Below are positions 1-7,282 of a DNA stretch of 64,000 bases, one piece after another. The notes beneath the pieces are model-generated. The model was not told the DNA's origin. It ran no database searches and saw nothing but the letters and a program-made list of their open reading frames with translations. This DNA is from Hydractinia symbiolongicarpus (Eukaryota > Cnidaria > Hydrozoa > Anthoathecata > Hydractiniidae). The stretch is from contig NC_079883.1 in assembly GCF_029227915.1 (NCBI RefSeq), forward strand, positions 11,780,001-11,844,000, written 5' to 3'. Within the stretch, counting starts at the first letter, position 1. Every line of letters begins with the position of its first letter. Both the position numbers and the translations under genes were made by a program.

Positions 1-46
1 AACGAATGCGCAAGCCAAAATGACGATGGGGCGAAGTCATAAGCAT
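1..46. repeat. Tail of the preceding array unit
   Basis: These bases match the last 46 bp before the tRNA gene in every later unit (for example 5853-5898), so the array continues to the left of the window. No gene lies in this piece. Confidence 0.97.
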
Positions 47-119
47 GGCCCTGTGGCCCAATGGATAAGGCATCTGACTACGAATCAGGGGATTCCAGGT
101 TCGACTCCTGGCAAGGTCG
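47..119 (+). tRNA. trnR-ACG: tRNA-Arg(ACG), unit 1, acceptor mismatch
   Basis: A 73-nt cloverleaf folds by eye: seven-position acceptor stem, 3-bp D stem, anticodon stem TCTGA/TCAGG around loop CTACGAA (anticodon ACG, expected to become ICG), five-base variable loop, T stem CCAGG/CCTGG with loop TTCGACT. The internal Pol III promoter is clear: A box TGGCCCAATGG and B box GGTTCGACTCC. No CCA is encoded and there is no intron. This copy has A at 114 where the others have G, so acceptor pair 5:68 becomes C-A. No run of four or more T follows for about 200 bp, which is odd for a Pol III gene. Confidence 0.95.
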
Positions 120-298
120 CACTGTCGCATTTCGGCTGCATGGTCTACTGTGTAACGCGCGCGCACGTTCTGGCGTAATGCGTTGATAAACGGAATGTAC
201 GCAGACATATTGGAAAGTAATATCACGCACTTAGTATCGTCGCCTTTGTTAGCATTCATGTAAGTTACCATCCACTCGCTACAGTCGCTCTCCATCCT

Positions 299-325
299 AC
301 GGCTAAATCAACAGCCGTGATTTTT
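299..325 (+). terminator. Hairpin plus T5, possible distal Pol III terminator
   Basis: ACGGCT (299-304) pairs with AGCCGT (313-318) around an 8-nt loop, and TTTTT follows at 321-325. This is the first run of four or more T on the sense strand after the tRNA gene, about 200 nt downstream. It could end long Pol III read-through transcripts. The role is inferred. Confidence 0.35.
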
Positions 326-387
326 ACTATGTCGCCGTCCATCCGTACGCGGTGACAGTTGTAAGCTTTACAGTAACGTGACATGCT

Positions 388-396
388 CCACAAGCA
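388..396 (+). promoter_or_regulatory. PSE-like element of U2
   Basis: CCACAAGCA lies at -54 to -46 from the U2 start and recurs before U1 at 762-770, at nearly the same distance. That position is where the snRNA proximal sequence element (SNAPc site) is found in animals. Confidence 0.6.
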
Positions 397-441
397 GTTA
401 CGGTGTGTGGACGATGCCTATCATGGCAACGCTTGTTCTTT

Positions 442-626
442 ATCGCTTCTCGGCCTAATGGCTAAGATCAAGTGTAGTATCTGTTCTTATCAGTTTAATA
501 TCTGGTAGGCCATTCTCTGAATGGTCAGTATATTAATCTGATTTTTGGCCTTGGGTCATGGAGGTGGATTCATTCACGCCGTGACCACGGGTTGCCTTGG
601 TGTTGCACTATTACCGATGGCGGCCC
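442..626 (+). ncRNA. U2: U2 snRNA, unit 1
   Basis: About 185 nt (the vertebrate gene is about 188). The 5' end ATCGCTTCTCGGCC and the following segment are nearly identical to U2 of other animals. The branch-point recognition sequence GTAGTA is at 474-479, and the Sm site ATTTTTGG at 541-548. The 3' part can form stem-loops III and IV, the latter with loop GTTGCACTA resembling the U2B''/U2A' site. U2 pairs with the intron branch point in the major spliceosome. It is a Pol II gene with a PSE-like element upstream. The 3' end is set by similarity and could be off by a few bases. Confidence 0.96.
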
Positions 627-637
627 ACATAAGCAAT

Positions 638-647
638 AAAAGAATAA
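638..647 (+). promoter_or_regulatory. 3'-box-like element after U2
   Basis: AAAAGAATAA starts 12 nt past the U2 end. A similar AAAATGAATGA starts 11 nt past U1 (993-1003). Animal snRNA genes carry a 3' box at about this distance that directs Integrator cleavage, so the pair is a candidate for that signal. Confidence 0.45.
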
Positions 648-761
648 TAGCAGTCCTCTTTCCGACGGCACTCTGCATAGTCTACGGCGGGAACAAAACG
701 CGTACACTGGGGGAGAATACAGCCTATGCCCCGCGACACGGCAGTTTATAACACACTCAAG

Positions 762-770
762 CCACAAGCA
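762..770 (+). promoter_or_regulatory. PSE-like element of U1
   Basis: CCACAAGCA at -57 to -49 from the U1 start, the same nine bases as before U2. There is no TATA box at -25, which fits a Pol II rather than a Pol III snRNA gene. Confidence 0.6.
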
Positions 771-818
771 TTAACAAACTTTGAAGGGTACCCTCATGCT
801 ACGGTGCAGTTCCAACTC

Positions 819-982
819 ATACTTACCTGACGGGGAAGTAAAGACTGATCAATGAGGGTTTTCTTCCAGAGTGAGGCTCTTGCATTGCACTACGCTTGGG
901 CTGACCTCTGCGATTACTGCAAACGTCAGTAACTCGACCGTACAATTTCTGGTAGTGGGGGCCTGCGTCCGCGCTCGCCCCC
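819..982 (+). ncRNA. U1: U1 snRNA, unit 1
   Basis: 164 nt, the same length as human U1. The 5' end ATACTTACCTG pairs with 5' splice sites. Stem-loop II carries ATTGCAC (884-890), the U1A-type loop. The Sm site AATTTCTGG is at 944-952, and a final G/C-rich stem-loop IV ends in CCCCC. U1 defines the 5' splice site in the major spliceosome and also suppresses early polyadenylation. It is transcribed in the same direction as U2 and converges with the 5S gene. Confidence 0.97.
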
Positions 983-1310
983 TCCTTAAGTCAAAATGAA
1001 TGAGCTTAGAAAAGTTGCGCGGCCAAATGTCGGTGGTGACTTAAACGCTAAGGTAAAACCTCGCTTGGCTGTTACGAAACGTGATTGCGATATAAGTCCT
1101 CGGAAGGCGGCGGAATTTTATTTTATTTGCCATTCCGTCAGGGTTATTGGATGATCGGCAATAGATCGAGTTTGTATGCATTTGAAAGCTCTTTTTTCTC
1201 GTACTATCACCTGAAAATGTCGTAGGAAAATGTCATAGGAAACACTTTCAACAACCGCCACGTTCCTTAATTGTTATAACAAGAAATATATCACAGCAAA
1301 TGAAAATGAA
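983..1310. other. U1-5S spacer
   Basis: 328 bp between two convergent RNA genes. Besides the 3'-box-like element at its left end and the 5S terminator at its right end I see no gene. Units 3 and 5 share a G to A change here (12916 and 24620). Confidence 0.7.
993..1003 (+). promoter_or_regulatory. 3'-box-like element after U1
   Basis: AAAATGAATGA, starting 11 nt past the U1 end; the counterpart of the element after U2 at 638-647. Confidence 0.45.
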
Positions 1311-1312
1311 AA
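1303..1312 (-). terminator. Pol III terminator of 5S rRNA
   Basis: On the minus strand the 5S gene runs into TTTTCATTTTC: a first T4 overlapping the gene end (1312-1309) and a second T4 as backup (1306-1303). Confidence 0.85.
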
Positions 1313-1430
1313 GCCTACGACACCGGGAGTTCCCAGGCGGTCCCCCATCCAAGTACTATCCCGGCCCGACGATGCTTAACTTCCGTGATCAGACGAGAAC
1401 GGGTGTGTTCATCGTGGTATGGCCGTAGAC
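1311..1430 (-). rRNA. 5S rRNA: 5S rRNA, unit 1
   Basis: 120 nt, beginning GTCTACGGCCATACC and ending GTCGTAGGCTT, whose ends pair as helix I. The internal control region is recognisable: box A around AAGTTAAGCATCGTCGGG and box C around TGGATGGGGGACCGCCTGG. The product is part of the large ribosomal subunit and the gene is transcribed by Pol III with TFIIIA. It lies downstream of, and in the same direction as, H2A. The spacer to H2A (1431-1589) has an AT-rich stretch near -30. Confidence 0.97.
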
Positions 1431-1589
1431 ATTAGTAGGTGCAAATACGTGCAATTTATTTTGACGTTGTGATCAAATTTTTTTATTTAATTTCTTTGAG
1501 TTACTTAGGACAAGGCGTATGCATGGATTATCTATTAGACTTTAAGGTTATAGTTTTGTGAAAAAAACAATGTTTTTTTAAAGATGTGT

Positions 1590-1605
1590 GGCTATAAAAA
1601 TAGCC
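1590..1605 (-). promoter_or_regulatory. Histone 3' stem-loop of H2A
   Basis: GGCTATTTTTATAGCC: a 6-bp stem and a TTTT loop, 22 nt after the stop. It is followed by ACACATCTTT and a run of seven A then CATT, a candidate histone downstream element. In the mRNA the stem-loop is the SLBP site and replaces a poly(A) tail. Copies start at 7442, 13293, 19145, 24997, 32491, 38343, 41675, 47527, 53379 and 59231. Confidence 0.92.
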
Positions 1606-1627
1606 GTTGTTTTCTGAGTGTAGCGGT

Positions 1628-2008
1628 TTACTTCTTCTGTCCTTTGTCGTTCTTCTTTGGGAGTAAGACAGCTTGAATGTTTGGCAAAACACCACCAGCT
1701 GCAATGGTTACACCGCTCAAAAGTTTGTTTAATTCTTCATCATTACGAACAGCCAATTGTAAATGTCTTGGAATAATCCTAGCTTTTTTGTTGTCTCTTG
1801 CTGCGTTACCAGCCAACTCCAATATCTCAGCAGATAAATATTCCAAGACGGCTGCTAAGTAAACTGGTGCTCCAGATCCAATTCGGTTAGCATAGTGCCC
1901 TCTACGAAGGAATCTATGCACTCTACCGACTGGAAATTGAAGTCCAGCTCTTGAGGATCTTGTCTTGGCTTTAGCCTTAGCTTTTCCACCTTTTCCACGT
2001 GCAGACAT
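1628..2008 (-). CDS. H2A: Histone H2A, unit 1 (Gly3Ala variant)
   Basis: 126 residues counting Met, a usual length for canonical H2A. Basic N tail with AKAKAK (residues 10-15), histone fold about 17-96 with [12 protein letters not shown] and the acidic-patch helix [14 protein letters not shown], docking region to [13 protein letters not shown], and a short C tail NDKGQKK. It lacks the SQ(E/D)phi motif of H2A.X and the long loop of H2A.Z, so it is replication-dependent H2A. No intron. In this copy alone codon 3 is GCA rather than GGA (2001), giving MSARGK in place of MSGRGK. The promoter region is shared with divergent H2B. Confidence 0.98.
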   Translation of the reverse strand: MSARGKGGKAKAKAKTRSSRAGLQFPVGRVHRFLRRGHYANRIGSGAPVYLAAVLEYLSAEILELAGNAARDNKKARIIPRHLQLAVRNDEELNKLLSGVTIAAGGVLPNIQAVLLPKKNDKGQKK

Positions 2009-2194
2009 AACTGCGATTTGATTTGTAAGTTAATACAAAAACGTACGAATATTTAACGTAAGTGTTAACGAAATAAACTTTACTCGTTTTTTCATCATAA
2101 AAATAGGATCGAAATCATGTTTTTTTAACCAATCATAATTAAGTATTAAACAAAAGATTTTTTTTTTAACCAATTAAATTGCGTATCGGCGTTT

Positions 2195-2214
2195 TCGGAT
2201 CGAATTCGATCCGA
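2195..2214. promoter_or_regulatory. 20-bp perfect palindrome upstream of H2B
   Basis: TCGGATCGAATTCGATCCGA equals its own reverse complement. It ends 10 bp before the H2B TATA box and lies 79 bp from the H2B start codon. It is unchanged in all ten units that keep H2B and absent from unit 7. It could bind a dimeric factor; I do not recognise the site. Confidence 0.7.
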
Positions 2215-2224
2215 TTTTTTTACT

Positions 2225-2231
2225 TATAAAC
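2225..2231 (+). promoter_or_regulatory. TATA box of H2B
   Basis: TATAAAC, 62 bp before the start codon, which predicts a leader of roughly 35-40 nt, typical of histone mRNAs. Confidence 0.7.
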
Positions 2232-2292
2232 AAAAAGTTTTGACTTGCAGTTTAATGCTTATTTACAAGTTAAGTAGCAAAAATTTTTAACC

Positions 2293-2697
2293 ATGTCTGA
2301 CGCAGCAGCTAAAGGAGGAAAACAGGCACCTAAAGTAGCCAAGAAAGGTGAAAAAAGAGCCGGCAAAAAAGGAGGAAAGATTGGTGGAACTGGTGAAAAG
2401 AAACGCAAGAGAAAGAGAAAGGAAAGTTATGCTATTTACATCTACAATGTTTTGAAACAAGTTCACCCAGATGTCGGAGTTTCAAGCAAAGCTATGAGCA
2501 TCATGAACTCATTTGTCAACGACATCTTTGAGCGCATTGCTTCCGAAGCTTCGCGTTTGGCTCTTCAAAACAAAAAGTCGACCATCTCTTCTCGTGAAAT
2601 TCAAACCGCAGTACGTCTTCTCTTGCCTGGAGAACTTGCAAAACACGCAGTCAGTGAAGGAACAAAAGCCGTCACAAAATACACAAGCAGCAAGTAA
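2293..2697 (+). CDS. H2B: Histone H2B, unit 1
   Basis: 134 residues, longer than the usual 122-126 because of an extended Lys/Gly-rich N tail (residues 1-44, ending KRKRKRKE). The histone fold starts at [19 protein letters not shown] and includes [23 protein letters not shown] and [24 protein letters not shown]. The C end AVTKYTSSK carries the Lys that is ubiquitinated in H2B of other eukaryotes. The start is the first ATG after the TATA box, in context ACCATGT. It converges with H4 and its 3' stem-loop differs from that of the other four histone genes. Confidence 0.99.
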   Translation: MSDAAAKGGKQAPKVAKKGEKRAGKKGGKIGGTGEKKRKRKRKESYAIYIYNVLKQVHPDVGVSSKAMSIMNSFVNDIFERIASEASRLALQNKKSTISSREIQTAVRLLLPGELAKHAVSEGTKAVTKYTSSK

Positions 2698-2720
2698 ACC
2701 AACGTCTACCAAACACAAAC

Positions 2721-2736
2721 GGTCTTTTTTAAGACC
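2721..2736 (+). promoter_or_regulatory. Histone 3' stem-loop of H2B (variant stem)
   Basis: GGTCTTTTTTAAGACC, 24 nt after the stop. The stem differs from the GGCTAT/ATAGCC of the other four genes, yet each change is matched on the other arm, and the TTTT loop is kept. It is followed by ACACATCTTT and seven A then CATT, as in H2A. Copies start at 8573, 14424, 20276, 26128, 33622, 42806, 48658, 54510 and 60362. Confidence 0.92.
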
Positions 2737-2782
2737 ACACATCTTTAAAAAAACATTTACTTGGCGTCACTACAAGTTAACC

Positions 2783-2799
2783 GAAGTTAATAAAACTTC
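2783..2799 (+). promoter_or_regulatory. Hairpin with AATAAA, possible backup poly(A) signal
   Basis: GAAGTT and AACTTC pair around loop AATAA; the hexamer AATAAA (2789-2794) spans the loop and the first stem base. It lies about 50 nt past the H2B stem-loop and could serve polyadenylated read-through H2B transcripts. Speculative. Confidence 0.3.
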
Positions 2800-3117
2800 T
2801 AAATAATGTGCTTAAGAACACTAGCCTACATTTAAAATACTTCCCCATGTGTGTGTGGATTAGCTTCACTTTTCATACGTATTATTAGCTGTACTTGCAG
2901 AAAAGACAAGTACATTGATCCATGTTATTGCTTACATTTAACTTAACCCAGCTTTTCACGGAAACACTCCCAGGCAAATTAACCCTACAAAGTATTTCTA
3001 AATTTTTTTTGTGTCATATATGACATAGTATCGTATAGCAATAAATGTAACTGTGACAAGACTTTACACATTGTGTAATTTGGAAGCGTGCACAAAGTAA
3101 TGTTTTAAAAGATTTGT

Positions 3118-3133
3118 GGCTATAAAAATAGCC
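3118..3133 (-). promoter_or_regulatory. Histone 3' stem-loop of H4
   Basis: GGCTATTTTTATAGCC on the minus strand, 24 nt past the stop, followed by ACAAATCTTTTAAAACATT, a weaker version of the downstream A-rich element. Copies start at 8970, 14821, 20673, 26525, 28167, 34019, 43203, 49055, 54907 and 60759. Confidence 0.92.
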
Positions 3134-3157
3134 GTTTTTGTTGAGCAATGACAACGC

Positions 3158-3514
<357 letters not shown>

Positions 3515-3603
3515 TTAACAGAATTCAGACAGCTTTAAAAAGAGGCCATAAAATTACCTACTGCTCGTGGAAACACCCTAATTAACCAATAGAGTTGCGT
3601 CAT

Positions 3604-3628
3604 TACAAAATGTTCCGAACATTTTGTA
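3604..3628. promoter_or_regulatory. 25-bp inverted repeat in H4/H3 promoter
   Basis: Arms TACAAAATGTTC and GAACATTTTGTA separated by a single C. It lies 135 bp from the H4 start and next to the CCAAT module. It could be a site for a dimeric factor. The left arm and its surroundings are AT-rich, so chance cannot be excluded. Confidence 0.55.
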
Positions 3629-3933
3629 CATTTTTTTAAGTAAAACTGTAGTTTTTTTAAAAATTCGTGGTCTTAATGTTTCAGTAAGGCAATAAATTTG
3701 GCATCGTTGGAATTCGCCAAACCTTCTGCTACTTACTAAAAAAAAAAAAAGTCAAAAGCTTTTGTGTATCAGAAGATACAGCCGTTTTCCCGTAGCCAAA
3801 AAACACAGATTTTATAAAAATGTTAAAGTAATGAGCGTAATGTCATTATGCAGCCAATCAGAAATTACTTTCTTAGCACCAATCAAATGGTTTGTTTTGA
3901 ACCTTAGCTGTCAATCAATATGAGAAATAAAAC

Positions 3934-3942
3934 TTTGGCGCG
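3934..3942 (+). promoter_or_regulatory. E2F-like site of H3
   Basis: TTTGGCGCG, matching the TTTSGCGC core, 54-62 bp before the H3 start codon. E2F sites couple transcription to S phase. Confidence 0.5.
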
Positions 3943-3992
3943 ATAGTGCATTTTAGACCGTCTTGTGTATCCGTACTACATCGACTTCTTAA

Positions 3993-4406
<414 letters not shown>

Positions 4407-4427
4407 GCATCTTACCAAACAAAAAAC

Positions 4428-4443
4428 GGCTATTTTTATAGCC
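4428..4443 (+). promoter_or_regulatory. Histone 3' stem-loop of H3
   Basis: GGCTATTTTTATAGCC, 21 nt after the stop, followed by ACACATCCATAAAAAATATT. Copies start at 10280, 16131, 21983, 27835, 29477, 35329, 44513, 50365, 56217 and 62069. Confidence 0.92.
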
Positions 4444-4505
4444 ACACATCCATAAAAAATATTACGGCTAGCTTTTTATATCAAACTTTGTCCTGCTTTC
4501 TGTTT

Positions 4506-4541
4506 AAATTTTATGCTACATAAAAATTTTATGCTACATAA
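4506..4541. repeat. 18-bp direct repeat, two copies
   Basis: AAATTTTATGCTACATAA twice in tandem. The unit 5 duplication breaks inside the first copy, after ATGC. Confidence 0.9.
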
Positions 4542-4719
4542 AGTTTGACAATGTTAAAAATATGAAGGGCAAGAAAAGTAAAAGCAAGAAAATAAGAAAT
4601 TTAAAAACGAAAATACTTAAACTTAGGGAATCTAATCTTAAATTTACTCTTTTTTAACTGTTTAAGTGACTTAAACAAGTTTAACTTTGTACCAAGATAA
4701 TGTTTTTTTGTAAATGTGT

Positions 4720-4735
4720 GGCTATAAAAATAGCC
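4720..4735 (-). promoter_or_regulatory. Histone 3' stem-loop of H1
   Basis: GGCTATTTTTATAGCC on the minus strand, 32 nt past the stop, followed by ACACATTTAC and seven A then CATT. In unit 7 the deletion ends just outside it (stem-loop at 38953), but the A-rich element behind it is lost. Other copies start at 10572, 16423, 22275, 29769, 35621, 44805, 50657, 56509 and 62361. Confidence 0.92.
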
Positions 4736-4767
4736 GTTTGTTAATGTAATAGCCAGATACACACAAA

Positions 4768-5319
4768 TTATTTTTTTGCGGTCTTCTTTGCTGCCTTTTT
4801 GGGAGTCTTTTTGACCTTCTTTGCTGCAGGTTTTTTAGCAACAGGCTTCTTTGTGGGTTTCTTAGCTGCTGGTTTCTTAGCCGAGGCTTTCTTTGTGGCA
4901 GGCTTCTTTGCTGCTTTCTTTGGCGTGCTCTTCTTTGCTGGCTTCTTTTTTGGTGTACTTTTCTTTGCAGTAGGCTTCTTTGCCGTTGGCTTTTTTGCTG
5001 CGGCCTTTTTCTTAGGTTTTTCTTTTTTTACCTGACCTAGCTTGAATGATCCAGAAGCACCAGTGCCTTTAGTTTGAATCAAATCGCCTGATGTTACTCC
5101 TCGTTTAAGAGCCATTTTCAGATGATGATCTGAGTTTTCAGCAACTTTGTAATTTGCATGAATATATTTTGTAATAGCTTGGCGAGATGAACCACCGCGT
5201 TCCTTTAGGGTAGCGATAGCAGCCTTGATCATGTCCACATATTTAGGGTGATCAGCTGTCTTCTTTGCAGCAGGTTTCTTCTTGGGTGCGATTTTCTTTG
5301 GAGAAGCTGCTTCACTCAT
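4768..5319 (-). CDS. H1: Linker histone H1, unit 1
   Basis: 183 residues from the ATG at 5319 (MSEAASPKK). The frame is open nine codons further, but that stretch begins with TTG and reads DCCKKTLK, so it is leader. Short basic N tail (1-22), winged-helix globular domain about 23-95 ([21 protein letters not shown] through GSGSF-type ending GASGSFKLG), and a C tail (96-183) of KKP, AKK and TPKK repeats, including S/TPKK motifs that are CDK sites in other H1s. It binds linker DNA at the nucleosome dyad. Promoter: E2F-like site and AC box. It faces away from the next tRNA gene. Confidence 0.98.
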   Translation of the reverse strand: MSEAASPKKIAPKKKPAAKKTADHPKYVDMIKAAIATLKERGGSSRQAITKYIHANYKVAENSDHHLKMALKRGVTSGDLIQTKGTGASGSFKLGQVKKEKPKKKAAAKKPTAKKPTAKKSTPKKKPAKKSTPKKAAKKPATKKASAKKPAAKKPTKKPVAKKPAAKKVKKTPKKAAKKTAKK

Positions 5320-5462
5320 TTTTAATGTTTTCTTACAACAATCCAACGATAAACGATGCTTGTTATCACAGTAGAAGTATACTAAACATTACCGTGTAAA
5401 TGAGATATAATTTAAGACGGTGCGAAGTATGCGGACGTAAAAGTACCACTCCCGGGAATTGA

Positions 5463-5475
5463 TTTGGCGCGAAAA
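5463..5475 (-). promoter_or_regulatory. E2F-like site of H1
   Basis: TTTGGCGCGAAAA reads as TTTSGCGC on both strands (TTTGGCGC and TTTCGCGC), an ideal E2F site, about 145-155 bp before the H1 start codon. Confidence 0.6.
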
Positions 5476-5483
5476 CAGAAATG

Positions 5484-5490
5484 TGTGTTT
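5484..5490 (-). promoter_or_regulatory. H1 AC box (AAACACA)
   Basis: AAACACA on the coding strand, 165 bp before the start codon and just upstream of the E2F-like site. This heptamer is the H1-specific promoter element known from vertebrate and sea urchin H1 genes. It is conserved in every unit except unit 2. Confidence 0.65.
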
Positions 5491-5898
5491 CTGTACATCG
5501 TATAATGTCCGTTTTGGGTGCCGCGACTATGCGAAAGCATGTTAATTTTTATTTGTAGTACGACGCAATAGTCTGCAAGAGAAGCTGCTGGAGTTTGAGG
5601 TCTTCAGCATTACATCTAGTCTGTTAATTTGGGCTTCTTCCGCGCTCGTGTTAGGATTTTCATAAAGCGTTCTTTGGTTTGCGTTGCGTATGTCGGCCTA
5701 CATCATCGACACGGCCTGTTTCCGGCTATTAGGAGCAATTCATATATTGGGCACTGCGTTTCGACTTTTTTATTAGACCACAGTAAAAAAATTCACTCAC
5801 AGAAGTCCCTTTCTTTCATGGCTACAAACACGAAGAATTCTGTCGTAAGTAAAACGAATGCGCAAGCCAAAATGACGATGGGGCGAAGTCATAAGCAT

Positions 5899-5971
5899 GG
5901 CCCTGTGGCCCAATGGATAAGGCATCTGACTACGAATCAGGGGATTCCAGGTTCGACTCCTGGCAGGGTCG
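5899..5971 (+). tRNA. trnR-ACG: tRNA-Arg(ACG), unit 2
   Basis: Consensus copy with a fully paired acceptor stem (one G-T pair at 2:71). It reads cytosolic CGN Arg codons once A34 is deaminated to inosine. Confidence 0.97.
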
Positions 5972-6293
5972 CACTGTCGCATTTCGGCTGCATGGTCTAC
6001 TGTGTAACGCGCGCGCACGTTCTGGCGTAATGCGTTGATAAACGGAATGTACGCAGACATATTGGAAAGTAATATCACGCACTTAGTATCGTCGCCTTTG
6101 TTAGCATTCATGTAAGTTACCATCCACTCGCTACAGTCGCTCTCCATCCTACGGCTAAATCAACAGCCGTGATTTTTACTATGTCGCCGTCCATCCGTAC
6201 GCGGTGACAGTTGTAAGCTTTACAGTAACGTGACATGCTCCACAAGCAGTTACGGTGTGTGGACGATGCCTATCATGGCAACGCTTGTTCTTT

Positions 6294-6478
6294 ATCGCTT
6301 CTCGGCCTAATGGCTAAGATCAAGTGTAGTATCTGTTCTTATCAGTTTAATATCTGGTAGGCCATTCTCTGAATGGTCAGTATATTAATCTGATTTTTGG
6401 CCTTGGGTCATGGAGGTGGATTCATTCACGCCGTGACCACGGGTTGCCTTGGTGTTGCACTATTACCGATGGCGGCCC
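6294..6478 (+). ncRNA. U2: U2 snRNA, unit 2
   Basis: Same as the unit 1 copy by eye, including branch-point and Sm sites. Confidence 0.96.
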
Positions 6479-6670
6479 ACATAAGCAATAAAAGAATAAT
6501 AGCAGTCCTCTTTCCGACGGCACTCTGCATAGTCTACGGCGGGAACAAAACGCGTACACTGGGGGAGAATACAGCCTATGCCCCGCGACACGGCAGTTTA
6601 TAACACACTCAAGCCACAAGCATTAACAAACTTTGAAGGGTACCCTCATGCTACGGTGCAGTTCCAACTC

Positions 6671-6834
6671 ATACTTACCTGACGGGGAAGTAAAGACTGA
6701 TCAATGAGGGTTTTCTTCCAGAGTGAGGCTCTTGCATTGCACTACGCTTGGGCTGACCTCTGCGATTACTGCAAACGTCAGTAACTCGACCGTACAATTT
6801 CTGGTAGTGGGGGCCTGCGTCCGCGCTCGCCCCC
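6671..6834 (+). ncRNA. U1: U1 snRNA, unit 2
   Basis: Consensus copy; splice-site pairing end and Sm site intact. Confidence 0.97.
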
Positions 6835-7162
6835 TCCTTAAGTCAAAATGAATGAGCTTAGAAAAGTTGCGCGGCCAAATGTCGGTGGTGACTTAAACGC
6901 TAAGGTAAAACCTCGCTTGGCTGTTACGAAACGTGATTGCGATATAAGTCCTCGGAAGGCGGCGGAATTTTATTTTATTTGCCATTCCGTCAGGGTTATT
7001 GGATGATCGGCAATAGATCGAGTTTGTATGCATTTGAAAGCTCTTTTTTCTCGTACTATCACCTGAAAATGTCGTAGGAAAATGTCATAGGAAACACTTT
7101 CAACAACCGCCACGTTCCTTAATTGTTATAACAAGAAATATATCACAGCAAATGAAAATGAA

Positions 7163-7282
7163 AAGCCTACGACACCGGGAGTTCCCAGGCGGTCCCCCAT
7201 CCAAGTACTATCCCGGCCCGACGATGCTTAACTTCCGTGATCAGACGAGAACGGGTGTGTTCATCGTGGTATGGCCGTAGAC
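7163..7282 (-). rRNA. 5S rRNA: 5S rRNA, unit 2
   Basis: Consensus copy with both T4 runs. Confidence 0.97.

Larger units (their letters stand above)
120..441 (+). other. tRNA-U2 spacer with U2 promoter
   Basis: A 322-bp spacer. It holds a hairpin followed by five T (299-325) and, near its right end, the PSE-like element of U2 (388-396). An open frame runs antisense across part of it and through the tRNA, but it has no recognisable product and is taken as chance. The same spacer follows each tRNA. Confidence 0.8.
2009..2292. promoter_or_regulatory. H2A/H2B divergent promoter region
   Basis: 284 bp between the two start codons. It contains CCAAT boxes at 2129-2133 and 2170-2174, a module AACCAAT-N4-TTGCGT (2168-2184) also found before H4, a 20-bp palindrome (2195-2214) and a TATA box for H2B (2225-2231). 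For H2A only a weak AT-rich TATA-like stretch is visible near 2048-2056. A shared promoter should help produce the two dimer partners in equal amounts. Confidence 0.75.
2698..3157. other. H2B-H4 convergent spacer
   Basis: 460 bp holding the 3' stem-loops of H2B (2721-2736) and H4 (3118-3133), and a small hairpin around AATAAA (2783-2799). The remainder is AT-rich with no gene that I can see. The right part, from 2876, is the left end of the segment duplicated in unit 5. Confidence 0.75.
4407..4767. other. H3-H1 convergent spacer
   Basis: 361 bp with the stem-loops of H3 and H1, a two-copy 18-bp tandem repeat (4506-4541) and a 31-codon Lys-rich open frame starting at ATG 4562 and stopping at 4657, which I do not take as a proven gene. 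The spacer holds the left joint of the unit 5 duplication (after 4516) and the right joint of the unit 7 deletion (before 4714). Confidence 0.7.
5320..5898. other. H1-tRNA spacer with H1 promoter
   Basis: 579 bp. The left third holds the H1 promoter: a weak TATA-like ATTATATC near 5405-5412, E2F-like site and AC box. From about 5500 to 5898 I see no gene, no snRNA-like Sm site in a convincing context, and no repeat. An open frame through the tRNA begins with TTG and is not credible. Confidence 0.7.

Noticed and set aside
545-767. Short frames on both strands over the U2 3' half and U1 promoter
   Set aside because: The plus-strand frame starts with TTG inside the U2 Sm region. Both overlap a well-supported RNA gene and have no similarity that I recognise.
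2509-2806. Frames overlapping the 3' half of H2B on both strands
   Set aside because: They are shadows of H2B, with no domain and no own promoter.
4799-5035. 78-codon Phe/Ala-rich frame antisense to the H1 tail
   Set aside because: It is the mirror of the AAA/AAG Lys and Ala codons of H1, not an independent gene.
5320-5346. Nine extra codons at the H1 N terminus
   Set aside because: The extension starts with TTG and reads DCCKKTLK, unlike any H1. The ATG at 5319 gives the typical MSEA start.
5500-5898. Possible spliced-leader or other snRNA gene in the H1-tRNA spacer
   Set aside because: GTAAGT- and Sm-like short matches exist but not in an order or structure that fits a spliced leader, U4, U5 or U6 RNA, and the PSE-like element is absent.
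5629-6030. 133-codon plus-strand frame through the tRNA
   Set aside because: It starts with TTG, and the part over the tRNA reads GPVAQWIRHLTTNQG, a familiar artefact of translating tRNA genes.
5797-6147. 116-codon antisense frame through the tRNA and its spacer, repeated in most units
   Set aside because: Its middle is the reverse translation of the tRNA gene (DPARSRTWNP), a stop in unit 3 cuts it, an in-frame stop precedes the ATG, and no domain is recognisable.
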